48,519 nucleotides of DNA from Actinomyces bowdenii (GTDB lineage: Bacteria; Actinomycetota; Actinomycetes; Actinomycetales; Actinomycetaceae), in the NCBI RefSeq assembly GCF_017592395.1, contig NZ_JAGFOU010000027.1, positions 1 to 48,519 on the forward strand. Reading direction: 5' to 3'. The notes under the pieces are model-generated. The model saw nothing but the letters and a program-made list of their open reading frames with translations, ran no database searches and had not been told where the DNA came from. Position numbers and translations under genes: made by a program. This document shows positions 1-6,788 of this stretch, piece by piece. Position 1 is the first letter of the stretch. Each line of letters starts with the position of its first letter.

Positions 1-100
1 GTGGCGTGTGTAGCAGCTCCCATCATCGGGGGACCTCGACCCCCACCCAAGCAACGACGCACCCACCCAGCCCCACCCCAAACACACCAATAAATCTTGC

Positions 101-331
101 CTACCACACCCTCAAATGCGAAGAGCCAGCAATCTGCGCGTCTGCGATGGAAATGGGGCGTCCGATGACTCGGTGCCTGGCGAGGACTCTCGCCGCCATC
201 TCTTTCAGGTGTGAGTGGGTCCGATCATCAAGATTTCCTACGCTACTGCCGCCATCGATCGTGATCTCAGCGTCACCAGATAGGTGTCCACTATCAATGC
301 TGGCGGCCGACAGGCGGTTGGCGTCAGCCAT
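101..331 (-). pseudogene. remnant of a VapC/FitB-like PIN-domain toxin
   Basis: A 76-codon reading frame whose last ~35 codons resemble the C-terminal part of VapC/FitB PIN-domain ribonucleases: a helix rich in Ala and Arg, then GRPISIADAQIA, where the Asp would be one of the metal-binding acidic residues. The family continues with a second conserved segment (about TRN..DF), but here the frame runs into GSSHLRVW and stops, so the 3' end is missing. The first 40 codons show no PIN signature and no antitoxin gene is visible beside it. The surrounding 1-431 stretch is less GC-rich than the rest and holds nothing else I can call. This is probably a decayed toxin gene; the call rests on one motif. 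Confidence 0.4.
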
Positions 332-431
332 GCCCGGCCGTTCGTGACAGGTGCCGACCACCTTCGGCGGGACTCGCCATGAGCCCGCCCTGGGGCCGCT
401 CACTCGGGGCGATCGGCGGGATACTGGCACC

Positions 432-941
432 ATGATCACCATCCGGGCCGCCACCATGGCCGACTCCCCCGGGATCCGGGCCATCCGCAACACCGCCGCG
501 CGCGAGTCCCTGGCCCTGTGGACCGGGCGGGAGCACTCCCCCGATCAGGCCCGCGCCTGGCTCGCCCCCATGGTGGAGCGCGGCACGGCCCTGGTGGCGG
601 TCGCCGAGGCCGGCAGCCAGGACAGCGGCGGGATCGTCGGCTTCGCGGTGGCCTCGCCATGGCGCGACTACGAGGGCTACGCCCGCACCGTGGAGGACTC
701 CATCTACCTCACCCCCACCGCCCAGGGCCGGGGCGTGGGCGGCAGGCTCCTGGCCGCGCTCATCGACGCCTCGCGCACCGCCGGCGACCGGACCATGATC
801 GCAGCCATCGAGGCGGGCAACACCGTCTCGATCCACCTGCACAAGCGCCACGGCTTCACCCTCATCGGGACGATCCCGCAGGCCGGCGAGAAGCTCGGGC
901 GGATCCTCGACCTGTCCCTCCTGAGCCGTCCGCTCATCTGA
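432..941 (+). CDS. GNAT N-acetyltransferase, phosphinothricin/MnaT-like
   Basis: A 169-residue GNAT acetyltransferase that would transfer acetyl from acetyl-CoA to a small amine. It opens with ITIRAATMAD, and the acetyl-CoA loop is visible as AQGRGVGGRLL (about residues 97-107), followed by the AGNTVSIHLHKRHGF block typical of the Bar/Pat and YncA/MnaT branch that acts on amino-acid-like substrates. Length fits that branch. The ATG at 432 is preferred over upstream in-frame starts because the homology begins there. A GATACT box (420-425) sits 6 nt before it, suggesting a leaderless or near-leaderless transcript. The substrate cannot be deduced. It stands alone, followed 82 nt later by a HAD gene with its own promoter. 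Confidence 0.8.
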   Translation: MITIRAATMADSPGIRAIRNTAARESLALWTGREHSPDQARAWLAPMVERGTALVAVAEAGSQDSGGIVGFAVASPWRDYEGYARTVEDSIYLTPTAQGRGVGGRLLAALIDASRTAGDRTMIAAIEAGNTVSIHLHKRHGFTLIGTIPQAGEKLGRILDLSLLSRPLI

Positions 942-988
942 GCCGCCCCGCAGAGAGCCCAGCCTCTGAACGGTCCCCATCGAGGGGC

Positions 989-1017
989 CTGACGAACCCC
1001 GGCGCACTGGGGATAAT
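989..1017 (+). promoter_or_regulatory. vegetative promoter for the HAD gene, probably leaderless
   Basis: CTGACG (989-994) and GATAAT (1012-1017) are separated by 17 bp, a good match to a housekeeping sigma promoter. The expected transcription start, about 7 nt after the -10 box, falls on the ATG at 1024, so the mRNA would have no leader. No Shine-Dalgarno sequence is seen before that ATG, which agrees. Confidence 0.6.
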
Positions 1018-1023
1018 GGTGAT

Positions 1024-1650
1024 ATGAGGCACATCATCTGGGATATGGGCGGCACCCTCATCGACACCTACCCCGGCGTGGTCCGGGCGCTGTGCCGGGC
1101 GGCCTACGGCGACCTCGCCCCTGCCCACCTGCGCCAGACCAGCGCCCTGACGCGCATCTCGATCGCCCACGCCATCGAGGAGCTCTCCACCCTGCGCGGC
1201 GTCCCACGGGCAGCGCTCGAGCAGGCCCACGAGGACCTCAAGGCCCAGTGGCGCACCCGGCCCGCACCGGTGATGGACGGCGCGCGCGAGCTCATGGCAC
1301 GGGTGTGGGAGCGCGGCGGGCTCAACCTCGTGGCCACCCACCGCGACCGCGAGAGCGCCACCATGCTCGTGACCATCCACGGCCTGGACCCCGATGACAT
1401 GGTCTGCGCCCCCGACGGCGTCGAGCGCAAGCCCTCCCCCGCCATGAACCTCCTGCTGGCCCAGCGCCACGGTCTGGATCCCGCCGAGGTCCTGTGCGTC
1501 GGGGACCGCCCCATCGACGCCGTCGCCGCCTTCCGGGCGGTCATGGCCCCGGCCCTGCTGGTCAGCCCCGGCACGATCCTCACCCTCGAGGGCGCCGCCG
1601 ACGGCACCCTGGTGGTCGCCAGCCTGCGGGACCTCATCCCCCTGTTCTGA
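1024..1650 (+). CDS. HAD-superfamily hydrolase with DxGGT motif I
   Basis: A 208-residue HAD hydrolase of subfamily I with a helical cap. Motif I is DMGGTLID (residues 8-15); motif II is the Thr of ATHRDRE; motif III the Lys of ERKPSP; motif IV GDRPID. The nucleophile Asp8 is present but the usual second Asp of DxDGT, the acid/base in phosphatases, is Gly. Related DxGGTL proteins are common in Gram-positive bacteria and mostly uncharacterised, so phosphatase activity should not be assumed. It starts at the ATG of a predicted leaderless transcript and ends 27 bp from the convergent ASCH gene. The substrate is unknown. Confidence 0.8.
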   Translation: MRHIIWDMGGTLIDTYPGVVRALCRAAYGDLAPAHLRQTSALTRISIAHAIEELSTLRGVPRAALEQAHEDLKAQWRTRPAPVMDGARELMARVWERGGLNLVATHRDRESATMLVTIHGLDPDDMVCAPDGVERKPSPAMNLLLAQRHGLDPAEVLCVGDRPIDAVAAFRAVMAPALLVSPGTILTLEGAADGTLVVASLRDLIPLF

Positions 1651-1677
1651 TCGGGGAGGGCCGCGCATCCGCCTCTG

Positions 1678-2151
1678 CTATCCCCGGCTTCCCCCGCTGA
1701 AGGCCGAGCGCGGCCCGTGGCCCGGTGGCACCCGGGCCACGACCTCGAATCGCACGCACACCACGATCGTGCTCCCATCAAGAGCAGGAGGCGGCGCTCC
1801 CAGGGAGCGGAACCATGCGGCGTACTCGGCATCGCGCCAGAAGCGCTCATGGCCGGCGCGCCACTGCGCCACGGACTCATACCCCTCCCCCTCGCCGACG
1901 GCGTGCTCCAGGCCCACCTCCCCCAGGGGGAGGAGCTGAACACCGGTGACCTCAGTGACGCACACGGGCCCGCCCTCGGAATCGACGACGAGCTCCCGAT
2001 CACCAGGGGCGGGCAGCGCCTGCCCGCCCGCCTCGAACTCCGCCAGCAGCGCCGTCGTCGTGCGCTTGCGCCCGGCCAGGATCGCGGCCACCAGGCGGTC
2101 GCGCAGCGGGCCGGGAAAGCCGTACTCCGCCACAGGGAGCCGGGCGCTCAT
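1678..2151 (-). CDS. ASCH domain-containing protein
   Basis: A 157-residue protein made almost entirely of one ASCH domain, a PUA-like beta-barrel fold thought to bind RNA or modified nucleotides. The diagnostic segment is LAGRKRTTTALL (about residues 27-38), followed by a GDRELVVDSEGGPVCV strand pair and a C-terminal STIVVCVRFEVV strand. Small free-standing ASCH proteins of this length occur in many bacteria; one E. coli relative (YqfB) acts on N4-acetylcytidine, but I cannot tell whether this one does. The ATG at 2151 is chosen because upstream codons are shadow sequence. It lies 34 bp downstream of pfkA on the same strand, so co-transcription is likely. Confidence 0.75.
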   Translation of the reverse strand: MSARLPVAEYGFPGPLRDRLVAAILAGRKRTTTALLAEFEAGGQALPAPGDRELVVDSEGGPVCVTEVTGVQLLPLGEVGLEHAVGEGEGYESVAQWRAGHERFWRDAEYAAWFRSLGAPPPALDGSTIVVCVRFEVVARVPPGHGPRSAFSGGSRG

Positions 2152-2185
2152 CGGCGGCTCCTGACCGAGGGCCGGCGCCGGCCGG

Positions 2186-3307
2186 TCAGTCGCCCAGGGC
2201 GGTGCCCACGGCCCTGGCGGCGCGGATCCACTCGTGGTCCTCCGGCACGTACTTGACCTTGCCCGCCACCTGCTTGAGCGGCACCAGCTCGGTGCCGTGC
2301 CCGCGGTCGGCCACCATGACCCCGTGCCTGCCCTCGGCGATCGCCTCGGCCCCGGCCACGCCCAGCCGCGTGCCCAGGAGCCGATCGGCCGCATTGGGGG
2401 TGCCGCCGCGCTGGACGTAGCCCAGGATCGTCACGCGCGCCTCCAGGCCCGTGCGCTCCTCGAGCTGCTCGGCCAGGGTGAAGGTGTTGGCCCGGTGGGA
2501 GGCCTCCAGGCGCTTGACGCCGCGCTTGGCGGCCGCCTTGGCCTGCGGGGTGGAGGCGTCCTTGACCAGGGCCTCGGCGTGGTCGATCTCCTGGCGGTCC
2601 GGGCCGCTGAGCGCGCCCTCGGCCACGGCGACCACCGAGAAGGTCGAGCCGTGGGAGCGGCGGCGCTCGATCCTCTGGGCGATGGCGTCGACGTCGTAGG
2701 GGATCTCGGGCAGCAGGATGACGTCGGCTCCCCCGGCGATCCCCGCCCCCAGGGCCAGCCACCCGGCGCGGTGGCCCATGATCTCGGCCAGGATGATGCG
2801 GTGGTGGGAGTGCGCCGTGGAGTGGAGGCGGTCCACCGCCTCGGTGGCGATCTCCAGCGCGGTGGCGAAGCCGAAGGAGGAGTCGGTGTGGACGATGTCG
2901 TTGTCGATGGTCTTGGGCAGGTGGATGACGCTCAGCCCCGCATCCATGAGCCGCCTGGCGTTCTTGGCCGTGCCCCCGCCGCCCAGGCACACCAGGGCGT
3001 CGAGCCGGTCCTTCTCGTAGTTCTCCACGATGGTGGGCACCATGTCGCGCACCTCGCCGTCGACCACCATGCGGTGGACCTTGTCCCGGCTGGTGCCCAG
3101 CATGGTGCCCCCGGTGGTGAGGATCCCCGAGAGCGCCGAGGCGTCCAGCTCGGTGAAGCGGTTCTCCGCCAGGCCCCGCATGCCGTCGCGGAAGCCGATG
3201 AGCTGCCAGCCGTGCTGCTGGATCGCCGCCTTGCCGAAGCCGCGGATCGCCGCGTTGAGCCCAGGAGCGTCCCCGCCCGCCGTCAGGATTCCGATGCGCT
3301 TAGCCAT
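2186..3307 (-). CDS. pfkA: 6-phosphofructokinase, mixed ATP/PPi signature
   Basis: A 373-residue phosphofructokinase that phosphorylates fructose 6-phosphate to fructose 1,6-bisphosphate, the committed step of glycolysis. Visible are GGDAPGLN (11-18), the phosphoryl-donor loop GGGGT (109-113), the catalytic PKTIDND (131-137, base Asp135), MGHRAGW and the sugar-binding GYVQRGGTP. It belongs to the group III 'mixed' family, most characterised members of which use pyrophosphate. Lys132 is at the position (Gly124 in E. coli PfkA) that marks PPi enzymes, whereas the Asp expected two residues into the donor loop is Gly here. The donor therefore cannot be settled from sequence, though PPi is plausible. 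The ATG at 3307 lies 7 nt after a CATACT box. Confidence 0.92.
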   Translation of the reverse strand: MAKRIGILTAGGDAPGLNAAIRGFGKAAIQQHGWQLIGFRDGMRGLAENRFTELDASALSGILTTGGTMLGTSRDKVHRMVVDGEVRDMVPTIVENYEKDRLDALVCLGGGGTAKNARRLMDAGLSVIHLPKTIDNDIVHTDSSFGFATALEIATEAVDRLHSTAHSHHRIILAEIMGHRAGWLALGAGIAGGADVILLPEIPYDVDAIAQRIERRRSHGSTFSVVAVAEGALSGPDRQEIDHAEALVKDASTPQAKAAAKRGVKRLEASHRANTFTLAEQLEERTGLEARVTILGYVQRGGTPNAADRLLGTRLGVAGAEAIAEGRHGVMVADRGHGTELVPLKQVAGKVKYVPEDHEWIRAARAVGTALGD

Positions 3308-3314
3308 GGGGCCA

Positions 3315-3320
3315 AGTATG
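3315..3320 (-). promoter_or_regulatory. -10 box of pfkA (leaderless)
   Basis: On the minus strand CATACT reads from 3320 to 3315, exactly 7 nt before the ATG at 3307, and no Shine-Dalgarno sequence separates them. No convincing -35 hexamer is visible. The spacing is the same as at five other starts in this window. Confidence 0.5.
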
Positions 3321-3415
3321 CCGCCGTTATCGGGCGGACGCGCCATCTGGGCGGAGCCGGACCCAGGGCTGTATGATCGCGGGCCGGGGCCGCCCGGCGG
3401 CTCCCCGGCATCACG

Positions 3416-3441
3416 GGAACAATTCCCGGCCCGCCCCTGTT
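3416..3441 (+). promoter_or_regulatory. SigR/SigH-like promoter of rbpA
   Basis: GGAAC (3416-3420) and GTT (3439-3441) are separated by exactly 18 bp, the consensus of actinobacterial thiol-stress ECF sigma factors (SigR in Streptomyces, SigH in Mycobacterium). The GGAAC also forms the left arm of a small palindrome, CGGGAA-CAA-TTCCCG. rbpA is a known SigR target in Streptomyces coelicolor, which supports the assignment. Transcription would start near 3449, giving a leader of about 60 nt. Confidence 0.55.
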
Positions 3442-3508
3442 GACCCTCCCGGTGGCGCCCCGAGGGGAGGGCTACCGGCGAGACACGAGCCACGAGGAAG
3501 GCAGCATC

Positions 3509-3865
3509 ATGGCAGACCGCGCACTGCGAGGCATGACCATCGGCGCGAAGTCGATGGAGTCCGAGGAGGGCGTGGAGTTCGCCGAGCGGATGATGATCAC
3601 CTACGAGTGCCCGCTCGCCCACGTCATCACCATCCCCATGTCCACCGAGGCGGAGGTCCCCTCCACCTGGGAGTGCCCCGAGTGCGGGCAGATCGCCGCC
3701 CGCCGCGGCGAGGAGGAGGACTCCGAGGATGAGGAGCCCAAGAAGGCGCCCCGCACCCACTGGGACATGCTCCTGGAGCGCCGGGGTGTCGATGAGCTCA
3801 AGGAGCTGCTCAACGAGCGCCTGGAGATGCTGCGCAGCGGGGAGATCTACCGCGAGCGGATGTAG
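3509..3865 (+). CDS. rbpA: RNA polymerase-binding protein RbpA
   Basis: A 118-residue RbpA, the actinobacterial factor that binds the principal sigma factor and core RNA polymerase and stabilises the open promoter complex. The N-terminal [14 protein letters not shown] tail is followed by a zinc-ribbon-like core (YECPLAH at 31-37 and WECPECGQ) and the C-terminal sigma-interaction domain, starting around [10 protein letters not shown] and ending in [10 protein letters not shown]. An acidic linker ([10 protein letters not shown]) separates core and SID. Length and architecture are normal. The ATG follows a good Shine-Dalgarno (GAGGAAGG). It is preceded by a SigR-like promoter and followed by a strong hairpin, so it is monocistronic. 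Confidence 0.95.
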   Translation: MADRALRGMTIGAKSMESEEGVEFAERMMITYECPLAHVITIPMSTEAEVPSTWECPECGQIAARRGEEEDSEDEEPKKAPRTHWDMLLERRGVDELKELLNERLEMLRSGEIYRERM

Positions 3866-3889
3866 GCGCCTGCCTCGCCTCCTTGTACT

Positions 3890-3928
3890 TGCGCCGGCGG
3901 CCCAGCACAGTGCTGGGCCGCCGGCGCA
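3890..3928 (+). terminator. 39-nt perfect palindrome after rbpA
   Basis: A 19-bp perfect stem (3890-3908 with 3910-3928) around a single central base at 3909, 25 nt after the rbpA stop. There is no T tract, as is usual for high-GC actinobacteria. It most likely ends rbpA transcription and, being symmetrical, could also act on transcription from the right. Confidence 0.7.
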
Positions 3929-4017
3929 CTCGCTCGTTGGGCCTGCCTGGGAGGCTGTCAACGGGGAGGGTGGGTGCTGGTGGGAGGGCCAGGGCGGCGG
4001 TGGGCCGGGCTCGATGG

Positions 4018-4115
4018 GGCGTCACTTCGCGACAGAGGCGTCACTTAGCGGAATGGACGCACCTTCTAGGTGTCGTCCACGTCGCGAAGTGACGCGCTTT
4101 TCGCGAAGCGACGCC
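4018..4115. repeat. four-arm inverted repeat of GCGTCACTTCGCGA
   Basis: In the 359-bp gap between the convergent rbpA and ppm genes, a 14-nt motif related to GCGTCACTTCGCGA occurs four times: forward at 4018-4033 and 4037-4050 (the latter with an A for C), and reverse at 4081-4096 and 4101-4115 (diverged in the last half). Arms one and three are exact inverted copies over 16 positions. Between the two pairs lies a small hairpin, TGGACG..ACC with GGT..CGTCCA. The whole would fold into a cruciform or long RNA hairpin. It looks like a REP-type palindromic element; the remainder of the gap shows nothing else. Confidence 0.65.
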
Positions 4116-4224
4116 CAACAATCCGGGCCAGGACCCCGGCCCGTGCCCCGGGCCACCCCGAACCAGGAAGAGCGCCAGGACCCCACCCGCCCCGGTCGCG
4201 GCCTCCCCTGACAGGGAAGGACGA

Positions 4225-5025
4225 CTAGCGGCCCTGGCCGCCCCGGCCCCCGCGGGAGCCCCAGGCCTGCTGGAGGCGGTCGGCCGCCTGCCGGGACAGC
4301 TCCAGGGCCTGGCCGCCCCGCTTGCGCAGGCCCCAGCGGGTCACCAGGCGCAGCTCCTCGGTGAAGATGCCCCCGGAGAGCTTGGACTGGCCGGCCTCGC
4401 GCTCCTTGAACACGATGGGCATCTCCACGATCCGCCCCCCGGCCTCCTCGACGAGCATGGTCATGTTGACCTGGAACCCGTAGCCCAGGGCCTCGACCCC
4501 GCCCAGGTCCATGCGCCGCAGGATCGAGGCCCGGTAGACGCGGAAGCCCGCGGTGGCGTCCTTGACGCGCATCCCCAGCATGGCGTTGATGTAGAGGTTG
4601 CCGGCACGGGACAGGGCCACGCGCCTGGCGTCCCAGCCCTCGGTGGCCCCGCCCGAGACCCAGCGCGAGCCGATGACCAGGTCGGGCTCGTCGGCCATCT
4701 CGGCGCGCTGGATGAGCAGTGCCAGGTCCTCGGCGCGGTGGGAGCCATCGGCATCCATCTCGATGATGAGCTCGTAGCCGCCCGCCAGCGCCCAGGAGAA
4801 GCCCGCCAGGTAGGCCGGCCCCAGGCCGTTCTTCTCGGCGCGGTGCAGGACGTGGATGTGCTCGTCCTGGGCCGCCCGGGTGTCGGCGTAGTCCCCGGTG
4901 CCGTCGGGCGAGCCGTCGTCGACGACGAGGATGTGCGCCTGGGGGGCGTGCTGGCGCACCTGGTCCAGGGCGGTGGGCAGGGTCTCGATCTCGTTGTAGG
5001 TGGGAATGACGACGAGTGCCAGCAC
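4225..5025 (-). CDS. polyprenol monophosphomannose synthase (GT2)
   Basis: A 266-residue GT2 glycosyltransferase that moves mannose from GDP-mannose to polyprenyl phosphate, giving the lipid donor for mannosylation outside the membrane. VVIPTYNE (6-13), VVDDGSPDGTGDYA and the metal-binding DADGSH are in the expected order, followed by the TAGFRVYR and QSKLSGG signatures of Dpm1/Ppm1 proteins. There are no membrane segments, so it is a peripheral catalytic subunit. It starts at GTG 5025 with a GGAGA ribosome site, 49 bp after lnt. In Mycobacterium tuberculosis the same two activities form one fused protein (Ppm1); here they are separate neighbours, as in corynebacteria. The last ~25 residues are a basic, Gly-rich tail. 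Confidence 0.9.
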   Translation of the reverse strand: MLALVVIPTYNEIETLPTALDQVRQHAPQAHILVVDDGSPDGTGDYADTRAAQDEHIHVLHRAEKNGLGPAYLAGFSWALAGGYELIIEMDADGSHRAEDLALLIQRAEMADEPDLVIGSRWVSGGATEGWDARRVALSRAGNLYINAMLGMRVKDATAGFRVYRASILRRMDLGGVEALGYGFQVNMTMLVEEAGGRIVEMPIVFKEREAGQSKLSGGIFTEELRLVTRWGLRKRGGQALELSRQAADRLQQAWGSRGGRGGQGR

Positions 5026-5074
5026 GTGTTCTCTCCGAGTCCTCAGTGGTCGCGGCCTGTTGCCGGTGGGCGGG

Positions 5075-6736
5075 TCAGGGACGACGGCGCGCCGTCCTCA
5101 CCGCGTTCACGATACCCGCCAGGGCCAGGATCGCGGCGAGCGACTCAGCCGCGGCTCCGGGCCAGGCGCCCAGCCGGTCGGCGGGGGTCAGGGAGGTGCG
5201 CAGGGCGACGTCGGCCACTAGGGAGGCCTGGGTGTAGGGCCGGGTGACCTGCTCGACGCTGCCGTCGGGGGCGATGATCGCGGTGTAGCCCACGGTGGAG
5301 ACCTGGACCAGGCTGCGCCCGTGGACGACGGCCTGAACCCTGCCCTGGGCCAGCTGCTGGGCGGCCTCGCCGGAGTCGAGGAAGGAGGCGTTGTTGGTGG
5401 GGATGACGATGGCCCGCCCGCCCTGGAGCACCCCCTCGCGCAGGGAGTCGTCGTAGGCGACCTCGAAGCAGATGCCCATGGCCAGGGGCACCTGGCGGCC
5501 CTGGGTGGCCGCGGGCACGGTGAGCGCGGAAGGGCCGGTGCCCGCGGCCATGTCGACACTGATGCGGTCGACCTGGCTGGTCAGGCGGCGCACGAGGCTG
5601 CGCGCGGGGATGTACTCGGCGAAGGGCACGGGCCGGTGCTTGCGGTAGTAGGCGCCCGGGCCCTCCTGGGGGCTCCACAGGAGCATGTCGTTGTAGCGGA
5701 CCCGGCCCTCGACGGGCACCGCGCCCACGAGCACCGGGGCGCCGACCGCCCGGGCGGAGCGATCGAGCAGGGCGGCGGTCGAGGCATGCGAGCGCGGGTC
5801 GAGGTCGGCGGCATTCTCCGGCCAGATGACCATGTCCAGCGTGCCCGGGCCGACGTCGGCGGCCAGCTGCTCGGTGGCGGTGGCGTGGTTGCCGGTGACC
5901 TCCAGGGCGCGGTTGAAGGCGTCCTCGAAATCCTTGGCGACATTGCCCTGGACGGCGCCCACGCGGATGGTCCCCTCCTGGGCGCCGGTGGCCAGGGGCA
6001 GGGCGGCGGGCGCCATCATGAGCGCCGCTGCGGCCCCGGCGGCCAGGGCCGCGACGGAAGGACGGCGAGTCCCTATCGTCCCTGCGCGCGCCGGGCGCGG
6101 GCCGAGGCGGAGGACCGCTGGCAGGAGGGCCGCGACGGCCTCGGCCAGGCACGCGGCGATGAGGGCCGCCACCAGGCTCAGCGCCAGGGATCCTCCATAG
6201 GCGGCCACCGGGAGCATGGGGGCATCGGCCATGGCGAAGGCCAGGCGCCCGAAGGGGAATCCGCCCAGGGGCCAGGAGGAGCGCAGCTCCTCGATGCCCG
6301 CCCACAGGATCGCGAAGGCCCCGATGCGCGCCGCCGCGGGAGGCAGCCACCGGCGCGCCGCCCGGCGCCCGGGGCGCCGGGCGCCGGGCGCGGGAGCGCC
6401 GGTGAGGGCGGGCAGGCGGCTGACCAGCGCCCAGGCCCCGCCCAGGAGGGCGAGGTAGAGGCTCTGGAAGACGGTGAGTGCCGCCCAGCCGATGGGGTTG
6501 CCCATGGCCACGGCGGTGAAGTGGAGCAGGGGGGCCAGCAGGCCCGCGCCGTAGAGCGCGCCGAGCCCGAGCCCGGTGCGCAGCCCGGCCCCGCGCGTGA
6601 GCAGCATGAGGCCGCCGACCCCGATGAGGCCCGCCCACCACAGGCCCATGGGTGGGAAGGCCGCGTAGGTCACCAGTCCCCAGATCACGGCGAGCAGAGC
6701 CGGGCGGCAGGCGCTGGCAATCCTCAGAGCTCTCAT
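5075..6736 (-). CDS. lnt: apolipoprotein N-acyltransferase
   Basis: A 553-residue integral membrane enzyme that adds the third acyl chain to the N-terminal cysteine of lipoproteins. The first ~250 residues contain several hydrophobic segments, and a nitrilase-like catalytic domain follows (about 255-510). The triad is Glu307 (IWPENA), Lys366 (YYRKHRPVPF) and Cys423 (GICFEV), with the accessory Glu374 and Glu425 at the same offsets as in E. coli Lnt. A C-terminal membrane segment (about 527-545) closes the protein. It lies 52 bp after helY and 49 bp before the mannosyltransferase, so these form one transcription unit. ATG 6736 is preceded by a purine-rich AGGGGAG site. Confidence 0.93.
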   Translation of the reverse strand: MRALRIASACRPALLAVIWGLVTYAAFPPMGLWWAGLIGVGGLMLLTRGAGLRTGLGLGALYGAGLLAPLLHFTAVAMGNPIGWAALTVFQSLYLALLGGAWALVSRLPALTGAPAPGARRPGRRAARRWLPPAAARIGAFAILWAGIEELRSSWPLGGFPFGRLAFAMADAPMLPVAAYGGSLALSLVAALIAACLAEAVAALLPAVLRLGPRPARAGTIGTRRPSVAALAAGAAAALMMAPAALPLATGAQEGTIRVGAVQGNVAKDFEDAFNRALEVTGNHATATEQLAADVGPGTLDMVIWPENAADLDPRSHASTAALLDRSARAVGAPVLVGAVPVEGRVRYNDMLLWSPQEGPGAYYRKHRPVPFAEYIPARSLVRRLTSQVDRISVDMAAGTGPSALTVPAATQGRQVPLAMGICFEVAYDDSLREGVLQGGRAIVIPTNNASFLDSGEAAQQLAQGRVQAVVHGRSLVQVSTVGYTAIIAPDGSVEQVTRPYTQASLVADVALRTSLTPADRLGAWPGAAAESLAAILALAGIVNAVRTARRRP

Positions 6737-6788
6737 GGCTGTTCCGCTCCCCTCTCCTCACAGGCGCCGGGGCCCGTGCCTGCGGCGC

